Positions 10,471 through 18,832 of a DNA stretch of 64,000 nucleotides are shown piece by piece. Source of the DNA: Stenomitos rutilans HA7619-LM2 (GTDB taxonomy: Bacteria > Cyanobacteriota > Cyanobacteriia > Leptolyngbyales > Leptolyngbyaceae); contig JAHHIE010000011.1 in assembly GCA_019358945.1 (NCBI GenBank), positions 60,173-124,172 on the forward strand. The letters are read 5' to 3'. The notes under the pieces are model-generated. The model did not search any database and had not been told where the DNA came from. It worked only from the letters and a program-made list of their open reading frames with translations. Within the stretch, counting starts at the first letter, position 1. Each line of letters starts with the position of its first letter. The translations under genes and the position numbers were made by a program.

Positions 10471-10535
10471 AGCACCGCAAGACGCGGAGTGCACGGAGAA
10501 ACATTTGTCCAAAGTGGTTTCATCAAAGATGCCAA
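10471..10535. repeat. Copy of dispersed 'CTCCGTG...CTGCG' repeat
   Basis: Just after the recQ stop lies ACCGCAAGACGCGGAGTGCACGGAG in interrupted form. A related inverted word (CCTCCGTGTCTCTGCG) is at about 62219-62234. This is a short dispersed repeat common in filamentous cyanobacterial gaps. There is no coding content. Confidence 0.4.
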
Positions 10536-11843
10536 TTAATCCCCTTCAGAGGCAAAGGCTTCTTCTAAATCAGGCTCTGCTTCTAATTTTGGTTCTTTGC
10601 CATCCAGTAGGCAGCTTACCGTCATGTCGCCCATGACGTTGATGACGGTGCGGCAGCGATCGAGAAACCAGTCCACTGTAATGAGCAGCGCGATGTATTG
10701 GGTTGGCAGTCCAACGGCGGTAAACACCAGCGTCATCGTGACCAAGCCCGCTTCAGGAATCCCTGCGGCACCCACAGAAGCAAAAATAGAGGTCAAAATC
10801 ACGACAAACTGTTGTTCAAGGTTAAGGTTCAGTCCAATTACCTGTGAAATGAACAAAGCGGACATGGCCTCATAAAGCGCCGTACCGTCGTTGTTGAAGT
10901 TACTGCCAACCAGTGCACCTAAGGACGCGGATGATTCTCGCAAGCCCACTTTTTCAAGCAAACCTCGGAAGGTGACGGGCATAGTCGCAACTGACGAGTC
11001 GGTGGAGAAGGCCGTTAGGAAAGCATCCACACCCCCACTCAAAAACAGCTTTGGGGTAACCCAGGAGCCAAAGTGAACTCGCAACAGGTAGTAGCAAGTT
11101 TGAAGGGCGAGTGCTAACACTACGGCAATGACAAAGGCTGCCAGGGCTTTGAACGGCGCAAACCCTTTGAGAGCCACTGTGCTGCCGACAATGCCAAAAA
11201 CCGCGATCGGCACTAGCATAATCACCCACGACAGAATCCGCACCACCGCTTCAAACAGAATCGTGATGACGTGTTCCAGCGCTTGATAGCCCGTTTTACC
11301 CTCCTCGACCTGCTGAGCTTTGATGGCGCGTAGAACAATGCCAAAGGAAAGCGCCAGCACAATCAACTGAATCACGTTATTGTCCACCAGCGGTTTAAGC
11401 ACCGCATCGGGAACACCGCTATCGACTAATCCCCAGGGATCAAACTGCTTGTTCAGAGCTTCTCCACTACCCGCCAAGCTAATCTTTTCCCAGGTGCCGG
11501 GACGCAACACGTTGGCAACCAGAAGACCAATGACAATGGCTACCGTTGTATTTGTCACCAAAAGAATGGCAAGACGACGACCCGATCGACCAGGAATATT
11601 GGTGGTCAAAAAGGCGTGCAGAACAGCGAGGAGAATCAACGGTGTTGCGAGCGCCCGCAGTGCCTTCAGTACCAACGTGCAGGGGAGTGCTAAATCTTTA
11701 GCAATTTCGGCGCTTTGGGGACTGGGATTGCCAGCACCCAGAACAATGCCCAGCACGACAGCCAGAACAAGCGCAACCAAAATTTGTAGATAGAGTGGAA
11801 TGATTCTGCCAAACAGGCGTAGTCCTTGCTCGTGATCACTCAT
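10536..11843 (-). CDS. Dicarboxylate/amino acid:cation symporter (DAACS family)
   Basis: A 435-residue integral membrane transporter of the GltP/DctA type that would import dicarboxylates or acidic amino acids with Na+ or H+. There are eight or more hydrophobic segments, the family's serine-rich motif (STDSSVATMP), the unwound substrate-binding region GSNFNNDGTALYEAM, and a typical GIPEAGLVTMTLVF segment near the C terminus. It converges with recQ. Substrate specificity cannot be read from the sequence. Confidence 0.92.
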   Translation of the reverse strand: MSDHEQGLRLFGRIIPLYLQILVALVLAVVLGIVLGAGNPSPQSAEIAKDLALPCTLVLKALRALATPLILLAVLHAFLTTNIPGRSGRRLAILLVTNTTVAIVIGLLVANVLRPGTWEKISLAGSGEALNKQFDPWGLVDSGVPDAVLKPLVDNNVIQLIVLALSFGIVLRAIKAQQVEEGKTGYQALEHVITILFEAVVRILSWVIMLVPIAVFGIVGSTVALKGFAPFKALAAFVIAVVLALALQTCYYLLRVHFGSWVTPKLFLSGGVDAFLTAFSTDSSVATMPVTFRGLLEKVGLRESSASLGALVGSNFNNDGTALYEAMSALFISQVIGLNLNLEQQFVVILTSIFASVGAAGIPEAGLVTMTLVFTAVGLPTQYIALLITVDWFLDRCRTVINVMGDMTVSCLLDGKEPKLEAEPDLEEAFASEGD

Positions 11844-12181
11844 GCGGGTTTCCAGGTAGGGCTGATCTCACTAGAATGCAGAATGGAGTCGATCGGCGTC
11901 AAGTGTCCAGCTTTATTCGGCTGTAGAGCGTTGCATAACGTTACGATTTAGCGGTCAGCCTGGGAGTTTTGAGTTTTGAGTTGAAAGAGAGGAGCAGAGG
12001 GCAGCTTGAGAGTTTTGAGTTTTGAGTTTTAAGTTTTGAGTTGGAAGAAAGGAGCAGTGGTCAGCGTTTTAGCCTTTAGCCTTCATCCTTCATCCCCCCT
12101 TCACACGCCAAAAGGATGATTGCACCTCAGCTTTTTTTTTGACACACTATTGCCGAAGTGACTTTGTTCAAACTGTACATC
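11844..12181. repeat. Intergenic low-complexity repeat cluster
   Basis: The first ~100 bp upstream of the symporter gene shows nothing notable. From about 11951 there is GCGGTCAGCC, then several copies of TTTTGAGTTTTGAGTT-type words, GGTCAGCG, and TTTAGCCTTTAGCCTTCATCC. These words recur in gaps at 7.1, 25.7 and 58.6 kb. A T9 run precedes the hydrolase gene. No gene is supported. Confidence 0.6.
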
Positions 12182-13012
12182 ATGCCTGAGATTACCCGTC
12201 GCCAATTTATGACCACAGCCGCGTTTGCTAGTGGCTTTGCGCTTGCAGTCCAGCCGATCGCGTTGAGTGCCATCATGACTAGTGCAGATGGGCTTGTTGC
12301 AGGTACGGTCAAAATCCCTGCAAAGGATGGCGACGTTACGGCCTATAGAGCGATGCCAGCGAAGGGTGGCAATTTCCCGATCGTGCTGGTAATTCACGAA
12401 ATTTTTGGCGTTCACGCGCATATTGAAGACGTGTGTCGTCGCTTTGCCAGGTTGGGTTATGTGGCGATCGCGCCTGACCTGTTTGCGCGGCAGGGCGATG
12501 TTGCCAAGCTCAGCAGTATTGATGAAATTCGCCCCATTGTTGCTAAAGTGCCCGATGCACAGGTGTTGTCTGATCTCGACGCAACCGCCGCATGGGCCGT
12601 CAAAGCGTCTAAGGGGAATGCCACGAAACTGGCGACGACAGGCTTCTGTTGGGGTGGACGGATTGTCTGGCTCTACGCCGCACACAATCCTCAAGTGAAA
12701 GCGGGTGTGGCGTGGTACGGACGGCTTGTTGGCGAAACGAATGCACTCATGCCGACGTATCCGGTTGATATAGCTTCGTCGCTCAAAGTGCCTGTGCTGG
12801 GGCTGTATGGCGGCAAGGATACAGGCATTCCGATCGACACGGTGGAGCAAATGCGCGATCGGCTCAAGTCCAGCAGCAGCAAATCCGAAATCATCGTCTA
12901 CCCCAACTCCGGTCACGCCTTTTTTGCAGACTATCGCCCATCGTACCGCGAAGCCGATGCCAAAGATGGTTGGCAGCGTTTGCAAGCCTGGTTTAAGCAG
13001 CACGGCGCATGA
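12182..13012 (+). CDS. Tat-exported dienelactone hydrolase family protein
   Basis: An alpha/beta hydrolase of the dienelactone hydrolase family, about 276 residues. It opens with a twin-arginine signal ([20 protein letters not shown]), so it should be folded before export. The nucleophile elbow is GFCWGG with the family's catalytic Cys, [19 protein letters not shown] is typical of the family, and the catalytic Asp and His sit in YGGKDTGIP and [10 protein letters not shown] at 12182 (MPEITRRQF) is preferred over GTG at 12158 because it puts the Tat motif at the usual distance. The natural substrate is unknown. Confidence 0.9.
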   Translation: MPEITRRQFMTTAAFASGFALAVQPIALSAIMTSADGLVAGTVKIPAKDGDVTAYRAMPAKGGNFPIVLVIHEIFGVHAHIEDVCRRFARLGYVAIAPDLFARQGDVAKLSSIDEIRPIVAKVPDAQVLSDLDATAAWAVKASKGNATKLATTGFCWGGRIVWLYAAHNPQVKAGVAWYGRLVGETNALMPTYPVDIASSLKVPVLGLYGGKDTGIPIDTVEQMRDRLKSSSSKSEIIVYPNSGHAFFADYRPSYREADAKDGWQRLQAWFKQHGA

Positions 13013-13204
13013 CGGTTGCTTAAACCTCCAAGGTTTTGGTCGAGATGCGGTTGAAAATAGCTGGCAGAGCGGCAAAGATTAACGCCATAATAGGAAACTG
13101 ATTATTGTTCAGATAACGTTGTTTGAAGCGCATTAACCGCCCTGCTTTTGTTGACTATCTTCTGACTCAACTGTAAGTAGCCGCGATCGCTTGTAAGGTG
13201 CATT

Positions 13205-16200
13205 ATGGCAGGCGCTCCTCTTGATCCTGAACAGGTTCGCAACCATCTGGTGAAAACGTATCGATCGCTGCAAGCCATCGAACAGTTGATGGTGCAATTG
13301 TTTTCGGTGATTTATGAGCCAGTCAGCAGAGCCTTGCTGGTCAACTGCTGGAATTATCTTGGCGAGCACGATCGCGGCAGCAAGCATTTCACAGCTCCCA
13401 GCATTAAACCGTACATCGATCGTCTGATTGAGCTAAATGTTTTGGTGCAGCAGGGGAACACCGGGCCACAGTGTCATCCACTTTTAGCTGAAGTGGCGAC
13501 TCGTGATGCGGTTAAAGCAAAGCGGTTTGAACGGCTCGTACAGGCTGTGCAAAAGGGCTTTCCGGTGCCCAGACGATGGAAAGATGGCCCCATTTCCTTT
13601 GGCACCGATCGTCAACTGATTCGTGAAATTCGCGTTGGCGTGTATCGCCACGATATCGCCTTTATTCATAAACAATTAGAGGACTACTACAAATACAGCT
13701 ACCAAAAAGATAAGCTTTCGATCGACGATATTTATCAGCGCATCTGCAACAATCCCTTCGATCCAGAGTGGTTTCGCACCCTACCCTCCGACCTCTACAA
13801 CAGTGCACTCATCAGCATCTTGAATCTTTCAATGCTGGAACTCACCCCTGCCGACGCAGCCTTTTCGATGCTGGAGGCAGATGTCGCCAAAGCGGGTAAA
13901 CAAAGCTCTGTCCTACAGTTTGTGGTTTTGATTGAGCATCTACTGTTGCGTGGACGGATGGCAGAAGCACAGCAAATGCTGGAGCAGATTCCTGAGCAGT
14001 ATCACAATCAGTTTGCGTCGCTATGGGGGCAACTCTACTTTTTGCAGGGGGATGATGCCAGCGCGATCACCCAATACACGATGGCGCTACAGGCCCTGAA
14101 GAAAGGCACTGGAAAACGGAAAATCTATTTCCAGGCGATGAGCGGCTTGTTTTTTATTCTGGCGTTGCTCAGAGATGGGTCTGCCGATCGCCTCATGGAA
14201 GCGGCTGAATACACCAGCACTGCGCGACAGTCGAAAACTTGGCTGAGTCCCACCTACACGGTTCTAGAGCACCTCATCAAAACGCAACAGGGCGATCTTG
14301 CCCAGAAAGATTGGCTAAGCCACCGACCGATCGCGCCTTACAGCGCGGGCAACAGTCTGGAAACGCTCATGGCGTGTTTGTGCCTCTACTGGGTGGATGT
14401 GGATCAGGCCAAAAAGCATTTACCAGGGCTGCTGGAGCCGTTTTACGAAGCGGCAATGGCCTCCGGCTATGAGTGGCTTGCCAAGACCATTGGAGAAACG
14501 CTTGCCAAACTGCAACCCCGCAGTCCTTATAGCAAACAGGCTGCTGCGTTGCTCCCGGACACCAAACTGCGATCGCTCGTAGACCTGATCCAACCGCAGG
14601 AAGGGTGGGAACTGAGCCTGAAAGCACTGTCTCAATTGCAGAAAGACCAGCTCACAGCGACGACCAAAGTAGAGACTACCCAACGCCTCGCTTGGTTTGT
14701 GACATTTTATCCCAAAACGGGTTGTGTGCTATTGCCGCGAGAGCAAACCCTGAATGCCAAAGGTGAGTGGAGCAAGGGTCGCCCGATCGCCCTTAAGCGA
14801 CTCAAAAGCAACCCCGATGAATTCAGCTACCTCACCCCCCAGGATCAGCGGATTTGCGCTCAAATTAAAACCTACAATTACGGCTGGGGCAACAAAACGG
14901 ACTACACCTTTACCGACAAGGCGATCGCGCTTCTCGTCGGACATCCCCACGTCTTTTGGGAAGATGCTCACACCACACGCATCGACGTAGTGAAAGGCGA
15001 ACCCGAACTGCTGGTCAAGAAAGGTAAGGATGAGAAACTCACGCTGCAATTCTCGCCAGAGCTGAAAGACAATAAAGAAATTCTGACGGTCAAGGAAAGC
15101 CCGACCCGGCTCAAGGTCATTGAAATCACGCCAGAGCATCGCCGTATTGCCGAAATTTTAGGGTTGCAAAATCGGTTAGAAGTACCAGCCGCCGCGAAAG
15201 AACGCGTTCTGTCAGCGATTAATGCCGTCTCCAGCATTGTCACCGTTCATTCCGATATTGGTGGTGGCGTGGCAACGGAAGAAGTCCCCTCTGATCCCAA
15301 GCCACACATTCATTTGTTGCCTGCCAGCACGGGCCTGAAAGTTGCTGTCCTGGCACGTCCTTTTGCGCAAGGTGGCCCCTACTACCGTCCTGGTACTGGC
15401 GGCGAAACGGTGATTGCAGAAGTGGACGGCAAGCGCTTGCAGACCAATCGGAATCTACGCGAAGAGAAGAAGCTGGCAAATGCCGCGATCGCCGCTTGCC
15501 TCACCTTTTCACAACACGAAAAGCAAGACAACGAATGGCTCATTGATGATCCTGAAGCGTGCCTGGAACTGCTGCTGGAACTGCACGCGTTGGGCGATCG
15601 CGTCGTTATTGAACACCCCGAAGGCGAAAAATTCCGCGTTAGCCATCAGGCCACCCTCAAGGATTTTCGACTCAACATCAAACAGCAAAATGATTGGTTT
15701 GCCACCGATGGCGAATTGAAGGTCAGCAACGACCTGGTGCTGGATATGCAGCAACTCATGCAACTGCTAGAGCAAACCCCCGGTCGCTTCATTCCGCTGG
15801 CAGACGGGCAATTTCTCGCGCTAACGCAAGAATTTCGGAAACGGCTGGATGAACTGCGGGCGTTTTCAGAGCGATCAGGCAAAGGCGTTCGACTGCATCC
15901 CTTAGCGGCCCTCGCTGTTGAAGACTGGATGGAAGAAGTGGGGGATCTCAAAGCCGACAAACACTGGAAAGCACACATTCAGCGGCTCAAGGACATCCAA
16001 AACTTTGAACCGCAGTTACCATCAACCCTCCAAGCCGATCTGCGCGATTACCAGATCGATGGCTTTCGCTGGTTGGCACGGTTGGCCCATTGGGGCGTGG
16101 GAGCCTGCCTTGCAGACGATATGGGCCTGGGCAAAACTCTACAAGGGCTGGCCGTCATTCTCACGCGTGCACCAGATGGCCCCACGTTAATCGTAGCGCC

Positions 16201-17416
16201 CACTTCTGTATGTATGAACTGGATGGGTGAATCCCAGCGGTTTGCGCCCACGCTCAACGCCATCCAGTTTGGTGCGGGCGATCGACAAAAGGTGCTTGAC
16301 CAACTGCAACCATTCGATCTGCTGGTGTGCAGCTACGGGCTGTTGCAGCAGGAAGACGTTGCCGAGAAACTAGCGAAGGTGCAATGGCAAACGATCGTGC
16401 TGGATGAGGCTCAATCGATCAAAAACTTTGCTACCAAACGATCGCAAGCCGCCATGAACTTGCAAGGTGGATTCAAACTCTTGACCACTGGTACGCCGAT
16501 CGAGAATCATCTGGGCGAACTGTGGAACCTCTTTCGTTTCATCAACCCAGGCCTATTGGGATCGCTAGAAAGCTTCAACCAACGCTATGCTAACCCGATC
16601 GAACGCTATGGCGATCGCCCAGCCCGCCACCGCCTCAAAAAATTGATTCAACCCTTCATTCTCCGTCGCACCAAGAATCAAGTCCTGGAAGAATTGCCCT
16701 CACGCACTGAGATTCTGCTGCAAGTCGAATTAAGCCGTGAAGAATTGGCCTTCTATGAAGCGCTCCGACGAGACGCGATCGCCAAACTTGCTGACAGCGA
16801 TGCCACCGCAGGGGCAAAGCATTTGCAGGTGCTGGCAGAAATCATGCGCTTGCGACGAGCCTGCTGCAACCCCAAATTGGTCAAACCAGAACTTGCCGTG
16901 CCTAGTTCTAAACTGCACTTGTTTGGCGAAGTGTTGACGGAACTGTTGGAAAACAAGCACAAAGCGCTGGTCTTCAGTCAGTTTGTGGATCACTTGCACA
17001 TTATTCGAGACTATTTGGATACTCAAAACGTTGCTTACCAGTATCTTGATGGCAGTACACCAATGGCAGAACGCAAAAAGCGCGTCAATGCGTTTCAAGC
17101 AGGCGAAGGCGATGTCTTTCTCATCAGCCTCAAAGCAGGCGGCACGGGGCTCAACCTCACCGCTGCTGATTATGTGATTCACATGGATCCCTGGTGGAAT
17201 CCTGCCGTCGAAGACCAGGCCAGCGATCGCGCCCATCGCATCGGGCAACAGCGTCCCGTCACCATTTATCGCCTGGTGGCAAAAGGCACGATCGAAGAAA
17301 AAATTGTCGATCTACACCAGCACAAACGCGACCTCGCCGACAGTCTCCTCGAAGGCACCGAAATGAGCGGCAAAGTTTCCACCGATGAACTGCTGCGACT
17401 CATTGCTGAAAGCTAA
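13205..17416 (+). CDS. Large SNF2-family DEAD/DEAH-box ATPase with N-terminal helical region
   Basis: A 1403-residue protein. The last ~450 residues are a complete SNF2 motor: Walker A in DDMGLGKTLQG (near residue 972), DEAQSIKN (near 1067), TGTPIENHLGELWNLF, SLKAGGTGLNLTAADYVIHMDPWWNP and HRIGQQRPV. The preceding ~900 residues start with a winged-helix-like region, continue with helical repeats (LRGRMAEAQQMLEQIPEQYHNQ) that look TPR-like, and end with a beta-rich block. SNF2 proteins translocate on duplex DNA and displace or remodel bound proteins. Bacterial members act in repair, transcription recycling or defence, and the role of this one is unknown. No methylase or nuclease partner lies beside it. 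Confidence 0.88.
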   Translation: MAGAPLDPEQVRNHLVKTYRSLQAIEQLMVQLFSVIYEPVSRALLVNCWNYLGEHDRGSKHFTAPSIKPYIDRLIELNVLVQQGNTGPQCHPLLAEVATRDAVKAKRFERLVQAVQKGFPVPRRWKDGPISFGTDRQLIREIRVGVYRHDIAFIHKQLEDYYKYSYQKDKLSIDDIYQRICNNPFDPEWFRTLPSDLYNSALISILNLSMLELTPADAAFSMLEADVAKAGKQSSVLQFVVLIEHLLLRGRMAEAQQMLEQIPEQYHNQFASLWGQLYFLQGDDASAITQYTMALQALKKGTGKRKIYFQAMSGLFFILALLRDGSADRLMEAAEYTSTARQSKTWLSPTYTVLEHLIKTQQGDLAQKDWLSHRPIAPYSAGNSLETLMACLCLYWVDVDQAKKHLPGLLEPFYEAAMASGYEWLAKTIGETLAKLQPRSPYSKQAAALLPDTKLRSLVDLIQPQEGWELSLKALSQLQKDQLTATTKVETTQRLAWFVTFYPKTGCVLLPREQTLNAKGEWSKGRPIALKRLKSNPDEFSYLTPQDQRICAQIKTYNYGWGNKTDYTFTDKAIALLVGHPHVFWEDAHTTRIDVVKGEPELLVKKGKDEKLTLQFSPELKDNKEILTVKESPTRLKVIEITPEHRRIAEILGLQNRLEVPAAAKERVLSAINAVSSIVTVHSDIGGGVATEEVPSDPKPHIHLLPASTGLKVAVLARPFAQGGPYYRPGTGGETVIAEVDGKRLQTNRNLREEKKLANAAIAACLTFSQHEKQDNEWLIDDPEACLELLLELHALGDRVVIEHPEGEKFRVSHQATLKDFRLNIKQQNDWFATDGELKVSNDLVLDMQQLMQLLEQTPGRFIPLADGQFLALTQEFRKRLDELRAFSERSGKGVRLHPLAALAVEDWMEEVGDLKADKHWKAHIQRLKDIQNFEPQLPSTLQADLRDYQIDGFRWLARLAHWGVGACLADDMGLGKTLQGLAVILTRAPDGPTLIVAPTSVCMNWMGESQRFAPTLNAIQFGAGDRQKVLDQLQPFDLLVCSYGLLQQEDVAEKLAKVQWQTIVLDEAQSIKNFATKRSQAAMNLQGGFKLLTTGTPIENHLGELWNLFRFINPGLLGSLESFNQRYANPIERYGDRPARHRLKKLIQPFILRRTKNQVLEELPSRTEILLQVELSREELAFYEALRRDAIAKLADSDATAGAKHLQVLAEIMRLRRACCNPKLVKPELAVPSSKLHLFGEVLTELLENKHKALVFSQFVDHLHIIRDYLDTQNVAYQYLDGSTPMAERKKRVNAFQAGEGDVFLISLKAGGTGLNLTAADYVIHMDPWWNPAVEDQASDRAHRIGQQRPVTIYRLVAKGTIEEKIVDLHQHKRDLADSLLEGTEMSGKVSTDELLRLIAES

Positions 17417-17573
17417 TTATTCACGAATCCTCGTATTAGCCTCCTAAGTGTTTTGGGACATACCAGTGAAACAAGCGAACTGCAATGGCGATTAATCGTA
17501 TTCAATATGGCAAATAGTATTCCCCCTTGGTGAAGCAGCCCAAGATAGGCTAGGTATGTTCGTAGGTAAACAG

Positions 17574-17801
17574 ATGAGTCAAAAACAACAATTTACAGCC
17601 ATCATTGAGCGTGAGGGAGACGGCTATGTCTCTTTATGCCCACAACTAGATATCGCAAGTCAAGGCAATACCGTTGAGGAAGCCAGAAATAATCTGATTG
17701 AAGCACTTGAGCTATTCTTTGAAGTGGCTGATCCGCTTGAGATTAGAAGTCGATTACACAGTGAAGTCTTTGTGACTAATTTGGAGGTTATTGTTGGGTA
17801 G
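17574..17801 (+). CDS. hicB: HicB-family antitoxin
   Basis: A 75-residue HicB-like protein with the partial RNase-H-like fold that neutralises HicA (FTAIIEREGDGYVSLCPQLDIASQGNTVEEARNNLIEALELFF, shown here only as a pattern from residues 6 to 48). The C-terminal half lacks an obvious DNA-binding domain. ATG at 17574 is chosen; an in-frame ATG at 17556 adds six residues. The stop overlaps the start of the hicA reading frame by 11 bp, the tight coupling expected of the operon. Its partner toxin gene is frameshifted. Confidence 0.88.
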   Translation: MSQKQQFTAIIEREGDGYVSLCPQLDIASQGNTVEEARNNLIEALELFFEVADPLEIRSRLHSEVFVTNLEVIVG

Positions 17802-18017
17802 GTTACGAGTTTTATCAGCCCAAGAGGTGTGTAGAATCTTTGAACAGCACGGCTTTGCCAGGGTTCGGCAGCGTGGAAACCATATCATCATGCAAAAGCG
17901 CAATGAAGATTCGACCATAACCGTTCCGATTCCAAACTACTCAGAGTACGTACTGGCACTTTACAGTTCATTATTAGGCAGTCAGGCCTGCCGCGATCGT
18001 TGTTTGAGACTTCCTAA
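17791..18017 (+). pseudogene. hicA: HicA-family toxin gene, frameshifted
   Basis: HicA is a small double-stranded-RNA-binding-fold mRNA interferase. The N-terminal half is intact and typical (LRVLSAQEVCRIFEQHGFARVRQRGNHIIMQKR), including the active-site His in the GNHIIM motif. After NYSE at about 17945 the frame goes wrong. The frame shifted by one base reads VRTGTLQFIIRQSGLPRSLF, the normal HicA C terminus, and ends at TAA 18015-18017. Loss of one G in a GG pair at about 17946 explains it. The uncorrected frame runs to 18039 with an atypical tail. GGAGG at 17784-17788 serves the TTG start at 17791 or 17794. Sequencing error is possible. Confidence 0.85.
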
Positions 18018-18111
18018 GAGCGCGAGAACTGACAGATAATTAAACTCCAAAACGTTTTCTGATGCTTTTTCTCCCTCTACCGCTTCATTCCACCCGCTGC
18101 AGTGGGTGAGT

Positions 18112-18777
18112 TTAGTGCTTGCGATCGCTCCGACCGTTCTGTCGTTCTTGTACCCATTGACGAAACGCTTTCAGGGTGCGGCTCCGTCCTTCCGTTTGAC
18201 TGCGTTCCAGAAACTGAGAAAGGCCATCAACAATGGGAAACTGGGGGAAATGAGGACTGACATTCACGTCTTGATACTGCCCGTCCTGCAAGACACTAAT
18301 CCGCAGTCGTCCGTCCTCAAACCGCCACAGTTCTGGAACCCCAAGTGCTTGATAGGCATCCAGTCCCGTTTTGGAGGTCACATCCACTTCGATCGCTAAA
18401 TCGGGAGGCGGATCAACAGTCAAATCAATGCGCCGTTTCCCAATCATCACCGCATAATTCTCGATATAAAAACATTGGTCCGGCTCGATTCCCTTTGTTA
18501 CATTCTGTCGCTTAAAGGTTGTTGAACCAAAACATTCGTTATCAAGATCCAACTCTTCCAACAAGATTTTCACCATATCGCCGATTAACTCTTTATCGAC
18601 CTCATGTTCTGGTGAAGGCATCCGAATCTCCAACGTTCCATCACTGTAAGCAATGCGACAAGCCCGTTTATCCCCCAATTCATCCAGAATCGCTTCAAAT
18701 TCGCTCCAGCTAACCTCTTGGAGTTGGATTCTCTGACCGGGATAAACCACCAGTTGTCGAAGCTGAAGCGTGACCAT
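18112..18777 (-). CDS. Uma2 family endonuclease-like protein (DUF820)
   Basis: A 221-residue member of the Uma2/DUF820 family, which has a PD-(D/E)XK restriction-endonuclease-like fold and is greatly expanded in cyanobacteria. Family marks are EFEAILDELGDKRACRIAYSDGTLEIRMPSPEHE (residues ~26-59), DQCFYIEN, and the nuclease core PPPDLAIEVDVTSKTGLDAYQALGVPELWRF with the Asp, Glu-x-Asp and later residues of the presumed active site. The function is unproven. It sits between HicBA and pcrA and converges with hicA. Confidence 0.87.
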   Translation of the reverse strand: MVTLQLRQLVVYPGQRIQLQEVSWSEFEAILDELGDKRACRIAYSDGTLEIRMPSPEHEVDKELIGDMVKILLEELDLDNECFGSTTFKRQNVTKGIEPDQCFYIENYAVMIGKRRIDLTVDPPPDLAIEVDVTSKTGLDAYQALGVPELWRFEDGRLRISVLQDGQYQDVNVSPHFPQFPIVDGLSQFLERSQTEGRSRTLKAFRQWVQERQNGRSDRKH

Positions 18778-18832
18778 AACGGCTTACCCGTAAAGGATGA
18801 TGATTGATTCCACAGCGGTGAGTCAATCGCAC

